Shown here one piece after another: positions 1 through 9,795 of a DNA stretch of 64,000 bases. A model generated the notes under the pieces. The model was not told the DNA's origin. It made no database searches and worked only from the letters and a program-made list of their open reading frames with translations. Origin of the DNA: Chaetoceros tenuissimus (taxonomy: Eukaryota > Bacillariophyta > Thalassiosirophyceae > Chaetocerotales > Chaetocerotaceae). A program made the translations under genes and the position numbers. Where the stretch lies: positions 186,001 through 250,000 of the forward strand of contig BLLK01000056.1 of NCBI GenBank assembly GCA_021927905.1, given 5' to 3'. Positions within the stretch are counted from its first letter, which is position 1. Each line of letters begins with the position of its first letter.

Positions 1-91
1 CAACAACCACCTTTCATAACGAAGAACTACATATTTACAACAAAACTTTCATTTCTGCTGCTTGAGTATTATAATTCCTTTCACTACTAGC

Positions 92-388
92 ATGGTCTTT
101 AATAAAATGGATATTCCTTGTGAGGCACATGGTATCGACATAGATAAACTTTTCGAAGAGAAGGTTCTCTCAAACAAGAGGTGCTTTTGGTCTCTACTAC
201 AGTGTTATACGGATAGACTGCACCACTACTACTACGATGAAGAGAAGTATATCATCAAGTCAATAAATCGGCTGGATCAGAAGTATCTTCTAACTGTGAA
301 AGTACTCGAAAGATTGAAAATAGATGTACAACGTTTGAATGAATTCATAAACTTGAATGTAGACCGTCTTCTTCGTCGTGTACTATAG
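92..388 (+). CDS. Hypothetical small protein (98 aa)
   Basis: An open frame from an ATG at 92 to a TAG at 386-388. The product is lysine/arginine and leucine rich and predicted helical, with a Tyr-rich patch (HHYYYDEE) in the middle and no signal peptide or membrane segment. I recognise no family. The frame is also open upstream of this ATG, so it could be the last exon of a gene that begins outside the window. Confidence is low because only length and composition support it. Confidence 0.3.
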   Translation: MVFNKMDIPCEAHGIDIDKLFEEKVLSNKRCFWSLLQCYTDRLHHYYYDEEKYIIKSINRLDQKYLLTVKVLERLKIDVQRLNEFINLNVDRLLRRVL

Positions 389-769
389 CTTCTCCTCCTA
401 CTCTTTCGTATGGATCAAAGATTCCCGTATCTTGTAGACTAGCATTAGGATTAAACGACATGGCTAATTGAAGTCAGAGATTTTCTATATGAATATTTGT
501 ATTGATAAAGAGAGTGTAGATGGAAAGCAAAAGCAACAGCCAGTAAATACAAAGATGAGAGTATGAGAAGCCTGGGTGTCAATGGAAAAGGCCTCTCCTC
601 CGCACGACAAGTACTACATGGCTCTGCTGATAGCTAGTTACGGATTCAAAAGCAGCAGCGCAGCGGAAATTAAAAAAAACAATTTGTTTTGCTTTGGCTG
701 CTTTTGAATTTCAATCAATCTAGTTCCTATTCTTTTTCGGCTTCACTTAGATATCCAAGCATTGACACA
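389..769. other. Intergenic, upstream of MYCBP homologue
   Basis: No open frame of note. It holds the presumed promoter and 5' UTR of the gene starting at 770. A purine run followed by a T run lies at 669-690. No clear TATA box or other motif was seen. Confidence 0.4.
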
Positions 770-1284
770 ATGTACAAGGTGAGAGACTAGAAATCGATTG
801 AATTGGCTCATGGGTCCTTGTTGAAAGAGTTTTAGTAGTCATCGCTAGGAGTAATAGGAGGAGGTAGGAGTAAATGAGGCTGGCTGGGGGTTCTTCGTGA
901 TCCTAATAGCTAGCTCCTCGTTCGCTCTTTGCTTGACTGCTTTCTTTTTTCTTTCCATGCTCTCTTACACGCATTCCTGTTTTTTTTTTTTTTTCATGAC
1001 AGTCAGCAGATTCAAAAAAGGAAGAATATAAACGTTACCTCGAAAAGACGGGTGTAACTGACGCACTTACAAAAGTAATGGTATCACTCTATGAAGAACA
1101 AGAACGTCCATCGAATGCCATTGATTACGTCAAGAAATACCTTGGTGCTCAAGTCAAACAAGATGGATCGAGTAATGAAATGGAATCTGTCAAGAATGAG
1201 AATGAAGCTTTGAAATTGAAAATTAGGGAGTTGGAGACTGAAATTGGGAAATTGAAGCAAGAAATTGCCAAAGGGGAAATTTGA
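770..1284 (+). CDS. MYCBP: c-Myc-binding protein (MYCBP/AMY-1) homologue, spliced
   Basis: Two exons: 770-778 (ATG TAC AAG, only three codons) and 1003-1284, joined across a 224-bp intron with GT at 779 and a long T-tract before AG at 1001-1002. The joined product is 96 aa and begins MYKSADSKKEEYKRYLEKTG, which matches the start of animal MYCBP (H-Y-K-A-A-D-S-K-R). The rest (TDALTKVMVSLYEEQERP) is the conserved core, followed by a C-terminal coiled coil (about residues 60-95). Family members are small adaptors of about 100 aa that bind Myc and AKAP/ciliary proteins in animals; the role in an alga is not known. Starting instead at the ATG at 1078 would drop the conserved N-terminus, so the spliced start is preferred. 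Confidence 0.93.
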
Positions 1285-1588
1285 TTTTTGCACTAGCTTC
1301 GTATGGTATAGATGACTTTTGGTATGATAGTTGATGTACAAGCAAGTTGCTTCCAAAGAATATGTACTTCATTCATTCGCAATGTACTTCTTTCAGCATG
1401 TTGATCGGCAAAGAGATGCATAAAACGAAATGAAGCGGAATATATTACCATTACCCGCCCTTTTTGATTTGAAAATGTAAAATAGAAATTGTGTAGTTGT
1501 GTCGCAAACTGTAGTTATTTTTGGTAGACCACATTTCATAATCCATCATGTCTAGTTAGTTCAATGAATAAAGGCAAACATGCTCCGA

Positions 1589-1838
1589 TAGGAAGGATAT
1601 CACCTTTTTGTGATTGCGAGCCTACATTCTGTTTATATAAAAATAACTTTATCATTATCATAAATGTAAATTGGTGAATTACCATTGCTCATACTTTTAC
1701 TTTCTTCCTCTTGTAGGAAGGATATCACCTTTTTGTGATTGCGAGCCTACATTCTGTTTATATAAAAATAACTTTATCATTATCATAAATGTAAATTGGT
1801 GAATTACCATTGCTCATACTTTTACTTTCTTCCTCTTG
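1589..1838. repeat. 125-bp perfect tandem duplication (2 copies)
   Basis: Copies at 1589-1713 and 1714-1838 look identical over all 125 bases, directly head to tail. The unit has no open frame and no terminal repeats, so it is a simple recent tandem duplication rather than a transposon. Confidence 0.9.
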
Positions 1839-2191
1839 AACAAACTCTAGCTAGGCAAATTAGGCTACACCAGTGACAATCGTTATGATACAGATGAATG
1901 AAGACTGTGGAAAAGCAAATATTTCTATTTCGAATATAAAAAAACTAATGGGCATATTAGCATGTTTATACTGAGGGATCAAAAATAATTTTAACCTGGC
2001 AATTTATTTTCAATTTCAAATGAAATTTTGTTTTCTCGCATTTGAAATTTGAGTGATTTAGCCACAGAAGTTCTTTTCAACGTCCGCGCGCGGAAAAGTC
2101 TCATCTGGACGACGTGAACATCAAGTGTCCACTTGAGAGGAAGAGAAGCCAAAGTACCACAAAGAATACAAAAGATTCACTTGAAACAAGC

Positions 2192-2267
2192 CCATTGTTC
2201 AATATACTATAGGAATCTCCATCAATAGACCATTGTTCAATATACTATAGGAATCTCCATCAATAGA
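2192..2267. repeat. 38-bp tandem duplication (2 copies)
   Basis: Copies at 2192-2229 and 2230-2267 are identical. They end 22 bp before the ATG of the next gene, so the duplication probably lies in its 5' UTR or core promoter. Confidence 0.85.
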
Positions 2268-2289
2268 AAGCTATCTCCCACAAAATAAA

Positions 2290-3304
2290 ATGTTAAAGTA
2301 TGAAAATAATCCACCTGCAGCAGCACCTGGATATGCTCCTCCAGAGAAGAAATGTTGGTATCCTAAAAACGGATGCGAATTTTGGTGGACGGTGTTTTGG
2401 ATTGTACTAATTCCACTTGTTGGATTGATTGTTGGTGCTGTCATTCTATCCATGGGAATCAGTGATAAAGCATCGAGTAAGGATTTAGATGCCAGTGTCG
2501 ATTTTACTCAGCTTCCATTTACCTGTACCATCACAGAAGCAGTGAGTTTATGTATGTATGTAGCTAGTATCTATAGCTTCTTCGTTATTGCTTCATTCTT
2601 CGATTCAGGTCTAATAATATATTCCGTATATTTAGAAATTTGTAAAAACTAAACAATTGACTGGAGACAAGGGCAAAAAGACTGGATGCGAAGATAGTTA
2701 TGAATACTATTTCACAGCTGAAGGACTTGCCAATGTGGATGCTGCCTATGGTGATTACGATGCATCATACGAATTTGTATCTTTTGAAAAAGTCCAACGT
2801 CGTGATAATAACAATTGCGATAGATCTGATCGTCTCGCTCCTCTCATGGAAGCAGGTGATATTGTAGATTGTTGGAGACCAGCTGTGCCTGGTTTCGTTC
2901 CTTCAAAGTGGTATAGGTGTGGAAATGATGAATGTATCAAAGCATTCAGTCCATATGATGATGTCGAACGTGCACAAAATATTGCAGCATCGAGATACAT
3001 TGGTGGTGCTATTGCAACTGGTGTATGTGCTCCTCTGTTGTTGATTGGAACTTGGCTTCTTTTTTGGTTAAAGAAAAAGTATTATCCTAGTAGCAATAAC
3101 GGGAATATGGGAATGGCTGCGTCAGCTCCATATGACTTGAGTGGAGGTGGAGCATATGCTACAAGTACTACTCCACAAACTCAATATGCTACTCCAAGTG
3201 CACTGCCATCGGCAGAAGCTTCCGACAATCATGGAGCAAGTCTTTTTGACCAGATGAATGGAGATCTTACTGGTTCCAAGAGTAAAGATGTTTCATCAGC
3301 TTGA
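2290..3304 (+). CDS. Two-TM cysteine-containing protein of unknown function, spliced
   Basis: Exons 2290-2541 and 2636-3304, with intron 2542-2635 (GTGAGT..TTTAG), give 306 aa. The splice is supported by a paralogue at 52377-53053: the second exon starts KFVKTKQL here and EFLKTKQL there, both followed by TGCED and YYFTAEGL. Residues about 35-57 are a first membrane helix. A central region with several Cys (CEDSYEYY, NNNCDRSD, CW, RCGNDEC) looks extracytoplasmic. A second helix (about 233-258, ending WLLFWLKKKYY) is followed by a Ser/Gly/Thr/Gln-rich tail. This topology puts both ends in the cytosol with a Cys-bearing loop outside. I recognise no named family, so no function is offered. Confidence 0.8.
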
Positions 3305-3731
3305 ATAAATCTTTTCATATAAATGTTACAATTTTGAATATTGTGTTTAGATGCTCGTTTATTTAAAATATCAGCAGTCAATGTATTTAGTAGTTATTAG
3401 TATTCTAATCATAGTTTACTTTTCTATGCTAATTTCGGTTCCTATTTTCATTATAATATAAGTTCGTGCTTATTACATTTAGTTATCTGTAACTTTTTAA
3501 AACTATAGCAATATACTATACCTTATTTCCGCGTCTTTTGGGGAAAGAAATCATTTTCATATTTTGATTTGTAAAGGGTCATTTTCAAAATGACTGTTTC
3601 ATAGAAAAATAGCCATGGACTTACACGTTGAAGCTCGGACTTGTATCATTCGGTGATGAGAGAAGGAAAGCCACAGTTGTGCATTAACTATAACAATTAT
3701 AACATAACTACCCTTACCCTAACAAAAGACA
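3305..3731. other. Intergenic, AT-rich
   Basis: No gene seen. A short telomere-like word (CCTTACCCTAAC) lies at about 3712-3723, just before the ATG at 3732. An unrelated short frame at 3641-3829 overlaps the receptor gene and is not supported. Confidence 0.4.
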
Positions 3732-5222
3732 ATGAATATACACATCAAGGCTCAAATTGCGCGATCAGTGCTCTGCTCTCTATCCATAGTGGGGTCTACA
3801 ATAATAGACGTTATGATTGTTCGGGTTAGGGCCAAGAATAGATCGCCCTACTCTAGAATCATATTTGGGCTAAGTTTTTGCGATATCATGCATTCAATAG
3901 GTCTTCTGCTATCACCTCTTCTTGCACCTATTGGAACAAAAAATGCAGCATGGGCACTTGGCAACGTTGAGTCTTGTGAATTCATTGGCTTCATTTTGAA
4001 CATTGGGATTTGTGGTGTACCTTTCTATACGGCCTTCCTTGCTCTATACTTTGATCAAAGAGTTCGAAAAAAAGTCACCCCGAAAGAGTTTGCCAATGGA
4101 GTAGAAAAGTCGATTCATATCGTTCTTTGGATCTATCCTTTAGCTGGAGGAATCTATGGCCTAGTCAAAGATTATTTCAACCCAGTTGGAAAAGGAAACA
4201 TGTGCACTTTCGCCGATCAACCGTTCAATTGCTCGAAGAAAAATAATTTGGTGGAATGTGAAAGAGCTGGTAGATCGGCTAAGAATTGGAGAATTGTATA
4301 TCAGACTTTTATTCCATATACAGTTGCACTTTTCATCATGGTTATCAGTTTCACACGTTTGACTTTGCATGTATATAGACAAGAGAAAATGTTTCAGCCT
4401 TCCAAAGTAAATAGCAAGAATAATTCATCGCTGAAAACAAAGGAGATCTCCTCATTGGAGCTCAAGTCTCAATTGAGTAGTAATCAAACCAATTCTGAAA
4501 TAGTAGTATCCATTGAGGAAGGTGGACTTGAACCGTCGTCACAGCAAAACGCTCCAAGAACATATCATCTGGAAAGTGGTCAAGTTGGCCATCAAGGTTC
4601 TCCACTTGCAAAGAAAGCTCTCGTGCAATCACTTCTCTATATTTCTGTGTATTTTCTTACTTATGCTGTGCCAATGGTTATATCATACACTTCCATAGCT
4701 GGCATTAGTAGACTTCAGAACGGTGATATTCTCTTACTATGGAGATCTATTGTCTGGCCTTTAGGAGGAATTTTCAATGTATTCATCTATACTCGTCCAA
4801 AAATAGAGAAACTTCGGAAAAGAGACGAATATCAAAACTCGAGCTGGTTTAAGCTCTTTTGGAAAGTAATCACATCAGGAGGAGAGGTACCTCGTGCTAC
4901 GAAACCAGAAAAGCCAATAGTCAAAACCTCCGAAAAACCAAATAAATTAGGTTCAGATGAACAAAAGCAATATGATGAACTCGATCAGCATCAAAGTATG
5001 GAAAGAGAAATGTTTGAAGTTTCAGGCAAAGAATTACAAGAAGATTCTGAAAGTCATCATCAGGGGAATAGAAAATACTACAATTCTTCTCAACTTCCTG
5101 TCGATTTTGATGATTATGAGGATTTTGATATATTTGGGGAAATACCTTTTGATAGTTTTGAACAAGGGGAAGATTCAAACAATATTTATGGAGTGTCAAG
5201 CATTGAAGAAGCAGACTGTTGA
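3732..5222 (+). CDS. GPCR-like seven-transmembrane receptor
   Basis: Single-exon 496-aa protein with seven hydrophobic segments: about residues 8-30, 44-68, 82-108, 128-147, 187-215, 297-322 and 330-356. TM3 starts after a Cys (ESCEF), and a Cys-bearing second extracellular loop (MCTF, FNCSKK, LVECERAG) would allow the usual disulfide. TM7 ends with N-V-F-I-Y-T-R-P followed by basic residues, which resembles the cAMP-receptor/secretin-like class more than rhodopsin NPxxY. Loop 3 is long (about 75 aa) and Ser/Gln-rich. The C-terminal tail (about 140 aa) is charged, with acidic stretches that could be phosphorylation and arrestin/G-protein contact regions. Ligand unknown. The fold call is fairly safe, the subclass is not. 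Confidence 0.8.
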   Translation: MNIHIKAQIARSVLCSLSIVGSTIIDVMIVRVRAKNRSPYSRIIFGLSFCDIMHSIGLLLSPLLAPIGTKNAAWALGNVESCEFIGFILNIGICGVPFYTAFLALYFDQRVRKKVTPKEFANGVEKSIHIVLWIYPLAGGIYGLVKDYFNPVGKGNMCTFADQPFNCSKKNNLVECERAGRSAKNWRIVYQTFIPYTVALFIMVISFTRLTLHVYRQEKMFQPSKVNSKNNSSLKTKEISSLELKSQLSSNQTNSEIVVSIEEGGLEPSSQQNAPRTYHLESGQVGHQGSPLAKKALVQSLLYISVYFLTYAVPMVISYTSIAGISRLQNGDILLLWRSIVWPLGGIFNVFIYTRPKIEKLRKRDEYQNSSWFKLFWKVITSGGEVPRATKPEKPIVKTSEKPNKLGSDEQKQYDELDQHQSMEREMFEVSGKELQEDSESHHQGNRKYYNSSQLPVDFDDYEDFDIFGEIPFDSFEQGEDSNNIYGVSSIEEADC

Positions 5223-5370
5223 GCATCAGACTCATCAAAGATTGGAATTATCCTTATGATGATCAATGTTCAACGCGTCCTTCGGCTATGTTTTGTAGAT
5301 ATTTATATAATGTAATGCTATGTAAAAGTAAGAATTAGCTTTATGCAGGTAAACTCTGTCCAATCTTTTT

Positions 5371-5404
5371 ATACTCATCCACTACCTATACTCATCCACT
5401 ACCT
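5371..5404. repeat. 17-bp tandem duplication (2 copies)
   Basis: The 17-bp unit at 5371-5387 is repeated exactly at 5388-5404, in the short spacer between two convergent genes. Confidence 0.85.
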
Positions 5405-5422
5405 ATAGAAATCAACAGTTGC

Positions 5423-6583
5423 TTACTTTTTGCCCTTTTTCTTCTTTTTTGAAGCGGTAGACTTTTTAGCTCCTCCAAATCCACTTCCTCCTCCAGTTTT
5501 CAACAAAGGAAACTGTTTCAGTACTTGCATTTGCTGTTCAGCATCTAAACGAACAGCCTCATTTTCATCCAACAACTCAGGCACACTCAAACAATCATAA
5601 ATGAGTTGAAGCGCATCACGCTCCACCTCCGTCAAATCTGGATGCCATATGCGAAACATGAGAATATATCTCGTTTCATCCGTCTCATTAATAGCATCAT
5701 GCATAAGACTTGTATCAAACACCATCACTTCTCCATTCTTCCATTGACGAACCTCATCTCCAATGGTAAGTCGACATTTATTCTCTCCATTTTGAGGAAT
5801 TTGTAGGGCTAAATGACTTGTGAGTACAAAATTTGTAAAATCACTGTGTAGCTTAATCTCCGAATGAGGCTTCATGGATGCAAAAAAGACTTCGGTAGCG
5901 GGTACCCCACTCTTTTGAATCAATTTCGCAGTTTTGGGAAAGAGATTGCAGTTAGTTTCATCCCATATCCCTCTGTCTTTTAATACGAGTGTACTCCATC
6001 CTTTACCGTATCCTCCTGCTTCTTCGGTTAAGGCACCAGCCCATACATTATTTCCAGCTGCTAGTTTTTCCTTGTTATCAATCACAGAAGTAAACTCTTT
6101 TAAAATTTGTTTATAATTCTGTTGGAGTTTTTTCGCCCAAGATATATTGTCTATATCCCAAAATGGTTTCACAGATAAACCAGGTACATAACTGTGTGCA
6201 AATTGATATTGATTGGAGATTAAAGGATCAGCTTTTGTATCACCAAAATATTCACGATGTTGATAATCTTGATCTAAAAGTCTCCAACTTGTAATCACGT
6301 TTTGTATTTCTTCTTCTGGGAATTTTGCTAGGAGTGCTTGTTCGACTTGATGTGCAAAGGTACGAATTTGAGGTGCTGGAATTTCTTTTGGGAGAGTTGT
6401 TGTATCTCGAAAATCTGGAAGGGTCGATGTAGAAGAATGGATGGCAGTACTTTCACTTCTCGTTGTTGATGGAAATGTGTCACGCACTCTAGGAGTTCTA
6501 TAAGATGAAGAAGTTGAAAAGGCCGACACAGAAGAGCCTGTGATGCAATTTAAAAGAAGGAAACCTGCAATGTGAATTTTCAT
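5423..6583 (-). CDS. Aspartyl/asparaginyl beta-hydroxylase-like dioxygenase, probably plastid or secretory
   Basis: 386 aa. The C-terminal half carries the Asp/Asn hydroxylase fold (double-stranded beta-helix, 2OG-Fe(II)). Key visible elements are KPHSEIKLHSDFTNF (first iron His-x-Asp), ENKCRLTIG (the family R-L-x-x-G strand), GEVMVFDTSLMHDAIN (distal His) and ETRYILMFRIWHP (2OG-binding Arg and WHP). The N-terminus is a signal peptide (MKIHIAGFLLLNCITGSSVSA) followed by F-S-T-S and a Ser/Thr/Arg-rich stretch, which fits the diatom bipartite plastid presequence. A lysine-rich tail (KKSTASKKKKKGKK) ends the protein. The substrate is unknown. Animal AspH hydroxylates EGF domains, while bacterial members act on lipids or peptides. 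Confidence 0.85.
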   Translation of the reverse strand: MKIHIAGFLLLNCITGSSVSAFSTSSSYRTPRVRDTFPSTTRSESTAIHSSTSTLPDFRDTTTLPKEIPAPQIRTFAHQVEQALLAKFPEEEIQNVITSWRLLDQDYQHREYFGDTKADPLISNQYQFAHSYVPGLSVKPFWDIDNISWAKKLQQNYKQILKEFTSVIDNKEKLAAGNNVWAGALTEEAGGYGKGWSTLVLKDRGIWDETNCNLFPKTAKLIQKSGVPATEVFFASMKPHSEIKLHSDFTNFVLTSHLALQIPQNGENKCRLTIGDEVRQWKNGEVMVFDTSLMHDAINETDETRYILMFRIWHPDLTEVERDALQLIYDCLSVPELLDENEAVRLDAEQQMQVLKQFPLLKTGGGSGFGGAKKSTASKKKKKGKK

Positions 6584-7189
6584 CTTTTATATGTTTAAAT
6601 AGTAGGCAATGATACTTAGTCAATAAGAAGTGAACTATGTACTCGATGGTAATGCTTTCAGGTTTTGTGGCTTCACAGGCTTTTGAGCTACGAACGTGGA
6701 ATCTCATATCTAAGGGGTACGCTAAAACATGTAAATTATATTTATGCAATTTTAAAAAGCCGTAGCCTCATTGTATTTTTCCTAGGTCATGGCTTTGTGG
6801 TGAATGGTGCCACAACCACAACATGTCAAAAGAGCTAAGTAGTAGATATATATTTATAAAGACTGTTGCCGCCGCACATGTTTTATTCAGCAATATGTTG
6901 GATAGCGTTCTGTTGAAAAGGTATCCAATGATGATAGGCCATGATATGATGTCATGAATTGTAACGGTTCTCTTAACCGTCACGTTCAATTTTGATGTCC
7001 TTTTCTGTCCACACAAGTTTTGAGAGTGGTTGAGTCAGGACAGAGAGTACTATAGTACCATGAAATAAAAATGCACTTGGTCGTTCATCTTTGTACAAGC
7101 TGCACATAATTCTACAAACAAATATATTTTTAACAACGCAACCAACTACCTAACCCTAACACTTTATACTACGTAACTAACTACCAATC
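6584..7189. other. Divergent intergenic region between hydroxylase and MAPEG genes
   Basis: About 600 bp between two divergently transcribed genes, so it should hold both promoters. It contains one copy of the word CCATGACCT (reverse strand, about 6783-6791), which recurs at 9535-9795, and a telomere-like CTAACCCTAAC at about 7150-7160. No gene seen. Confidence 0.4.
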
Positions 7190-7837
7190 ATGAGTGAGAA
7201 AACAAGAGAAACAGATGCCAAGGGAATTCCTTTGAAAGAAGGACCATACCCTCCTTCCTTCAACGTATTCATCATGTATCCTCTCATGAACATCATCTTT
7301 GCATCTCTCATGGGATACATTGCGCATAAATTTATTGTCATTCCAAATACAAACACTTCAAAAGAAAAGATTGCATTCCTTGCCAAACATGATCTCGGCT
7401 ATCTCTACCTTTCATTGATTGTATTAAGAATCGGACAACTCATCATGGCCACCATTTCCGGCAACGCAAGAAAACAAACACGAGTGCATCCACCCGATCA
7501 ACACATTTATAAAATTCACGGACAAGAAAAGATGGGATATGTGTTTTTAGATCAATCTGGTAAAAATGGAAACTTCAATAGGGCACAACGGGCAATTGCA
7601 AATTATCAAGAGACCTTTCCTCAATATGCACTTTATATTGTAGCAAGTGGATTGATTTATCCCAAGCAGGTTTTTGGTTTGGTGATTTTATTTGCAGTTT
7701 CGAGAGTTTTGAGTGCGGTGGGATATACTTCTTCTACCAATGGGAGAATGGGAGGATTCATGATTAGTCAACTTACTGCTGCTACTTTGGAAAGTTTGAC
7801 TGCGATCATTGCTTACAAGGCGCTTCACTTTGAATAG
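7190..7837 (+). CDS. MAPEG-family membrane protein (microsomal GST-like)
   Basis: 215 aa, four membrane helices (about residues 26-48, 72-92, 145-175 and 188-210). The MAPEG signature is clear: FNRAQRAIANYQETFPQYAL, where the R-A-x-x-N-x-x-E core binds glutathione/lipid in the family, followed by VSRVLSAVGYTSS. MAPEG enzymes (MGST, LTC4 synthase, FLAP) are trimeric membrane glutathione transferases, peroxidases or eicosanoid-pathway proteins. Length is somewhat above the usual 150 aa because of extended loops. The exact activity cannot be told from sequence. The start ATG is preceded by an A-rich context. Confidence 0.88.
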   Translation: MSEKTRETDAKGIPLKEGPYPPSFNVFIMYPLMNIIFASLMGYIAHKFIVIPNTNTSKEKIAFLAKHDLGYLYLSLIVLRIGQLIMATISGNARKQTRVHPPDQHIYKIHGQEKMGYVFLDQSGKNGNFNRAQRAIANYQETFPQYALYIVASGLIYPKQVFGLVILFAVSRVLSAVGYTSSTNGRMGGFMISQLTAATLESLTAIIAYKALHFE

Positions 7838-8229
7838 TGCGTAGAGTGGGGAACGAAATAGGGAAAAAAGTAATTAGGGGAAAAATCACAATTCTATAGT
7901 TTTTAGAAATAAATATTACGCTTGAGTTGGTTGGGTAAATGATAGAACCACTCTTCTTTTTGATAATAGTAACGTATGCATGACCTACGTATCTGACGTA
8001 TGATTTGGAATTATTTTTTCTACAGAGAGAACATTCATTACTACACTACTGGTATGAACTAATATTGAGTGACTCCTAGCTATGGGCAATTTCAGACTTT
8101 CCACCTCTCTTCCTTGATTAGAAAAACATCACTGCAAGAAGCAAAATCAGTACGATTTAGACATTCCCACATTCGAAGTCAATTTTTTTTTCCCTTCAAA
8201 GTAGACAGAGGGAACATTCACGTTACTTT
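7838..8229. other. Intergenic
   Basis: 3' flanks of two convergent genes. Nothing recognisable apart from one weak copy of the ATGACCT word (about 7979-7985) and an 11-bp T run near 8182-8192. Confidence 0.4.
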
Positions 8230-9285
8230 TCATGAAGTAATATTCAGTGCTTCCATTTTACCAACAATCACGTAATCTTTGAGAATGCTATCCATTTCAT
8301 CGTCGTCATCGTTACTTTCATGATCTGTTTTCATTTCACTTTCATGCTTTGCAGCTGGTTCATTGACTTTGCTCTTTTTTCCACGATATCCTTGCAACTT
8401 CGATGGATGAACTAGAGGTTGATGTCCGATATGTGCAATTCGACGAGCTTCCATCTTTGCCTCTGCTTCTGTTGAAAAAGTATTATTGGTCATGAAATGT
8501 TGCAAAAGCCATTTTATATGATACTCCTCCGTCTTTTTCCAGATTTGTTTTCCAACCAAACGTCGTAGATTGAATTGGATGGAAAAGGCAAGTATTTCAA
8601 AGCCAGGTTTGTTCTCTCTTTTGAATTCATCGCATTTGCGAATAATGTGTTTGGCACGAAGGTAAAGTGATGGGAAGACCATTTGAAGATACTTTACGAG
8701 TACTTTTGCAAATTGGCAGAAAATTTCCTTGGTCTTTTTGGAAATAAATACTTGATCAGTATATCCAGGCATGATTGGATCAGAGTTTTTGTCGAGGGTA
8801 GCATTGCTTTCTTCTTCTTCTTCTGTGGAGTCTTCTTTCTTCTCATCCTCAATACCAGTAGTCGTGTGAGATATCATAGTAATTTCTCTTGGAACATGAT
8901 TTGGGACGTTAGTGTCGTCTTCCATACTACTTGAACTGCTCTCTTCGTCCTCTTCCATGCTACTACTATCGTATGATTCGTCAGCATCATCATCCTCTTC
9001 CCCTGAGCTGCTAGTATTACTCTGATTGCCATCAAGTTCCTCTTCACCACAAGGTTGTTCTCCTATTTTTTCTTGTTGTTTGAAGGAGTGAGCGTCATTG
9101 GAAGCAAGAGTTATTGTAGTATACTTGGTATTGTTTTCTTGATTTTTGTGTTGATTTATAATATCTTTGTCGTTTTCGTCATGTTTGTTTACCAAATAGA
9201 ATGATTCCTCTTGAGACGACTCTTCATCGTAGAGAGGATCCCTAGTACCATTCGTTATCACAGTATCATCCTTATTATTCGTCAT
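8230..9285 (-). CDS. Acidic low-complexity protein of unknown function
   Basis: 351 aa with two parts. Residues 1 to about 175 are low-complexity and very acidic (runs of Glu, Asp and Ser such as EEDDDADESYDSSSMEEDEE), typical of a disordered nuclear or regulatory region. Residues about 178-290 look folded and helical, rich in aromatic and basic residues (CQFAKVLVKYLQMVFPSLYL, FNLRRLVGKQIWKKTEEYHI). A short acidic C-terminus follows (DDDDEMDSILKDYVIVGK). No signal peptide or membrane segment. I do not recognise the helical domain. Confidence 0.65.
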   Translation of the reverse strand: MTNNKDDTVITNGTRDPLYDEESSQEESFYLVNKHDENDKDIINQHKNQENNTKYTTITLASNDAHSFKQQEKIGEQPCGEEELDGNQSNTSSSGEEDDDADESYDSSSMEEDEESSSSSMEDDTNVPNHVPREITMISHTTTGIEDEKKEDSTEEEEESNATLDKNSDPIMPGYTDQVFISKKTKEIFCQFAKVLVKYLQMVFPSLYLRAKHIIRKCDEFKRENKPGFEILAFSIQFNLRRLVGKQIWKKTEEYHIKWLLQHFMTNNTFSTEAEAKMEARRIAHIGHQPLVHPSKLQGYRGKKSKVNEPAAKHESEMKTDHESNDDDDEMDSILKDYVIVGKMEALNITS

Positions 9286-9534
9286 CGATCCTAACTAAGC
9301 TAACTAAGATAAAAGTATGTATTAGTAACCGGATGTAAAGAAAATTCTTCGGAGAAGAGAAATCGATTTACTTACAACTCTTGGCTGCTTTAATCTAATT
9401 TTATCTTTTGCTTTTGTTTGTTAACCGTCAAGAAGTGTTACAAAATTGTATATGATTTAGCTGTAAGTTTGTAATATTCTTGTTCATAATTTTTATGAGA
9501 ATATTTAAAAGAAGTATTTCGATCGAGATTTTTT

Positions 9535-9795
9535 CATCCATGACCTCTAGCTAAACGTTCCATCCATGACCTAAAATGGAAAACGAGAAGGTTTGTGCAA
9601 ACGGAGTTGCACGTCCATGACCTACTGGCGAAGCCCTACTTGACGAGGTTAAACATTTACTTAAGCCCCCGGTATTCTCATCTTGCATTTTTATCAGGAC
9701 GGTATATTTGAAGTCACTGTCGTTTCTACTCTATGTCAAAAAGCGATCTGATACGGTTCCATTGCAAATTATGTATCAATGCTCATCCATGACCT
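9535..9795 (+). repeat. Four dispersed copies of TCCATGACCT
   Basis: Copies of (C)(A/G)TCCATGACCT start at 9535, 9561, 9612 and 9784, all on the + strand and about 250-300 bp upstream of the 9285 start codon at the nearest. Spacing is irregular (26, 51 and 172 bp), so this is not a tandem array. It looks more like a cluster of binding sites or the remains of a dispersed element. Confidence 0.6.

Larger units (their letters stand above)
1285..2289. other. Intergenic with two tandem duplications
   Basis: About 1 kb without a recognisable gene. It contains a 125-bp exact tandem duplication (1589-1838) and a 38-bp tandem duplication (2192-2267), listed separately. A short run of alternating CG lies at 2083-2092. 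The end is the 5' flank of the gene at 2290. Confidence 0.5.

Noticed and set aside
9535-9795. Repeated TCCATGACCT considered as a CRISPR-like array
   Set aside because: Repeats are only ten bases, spacing is irregular (26, 51, 172 bp), and the genome is eukaryotic.
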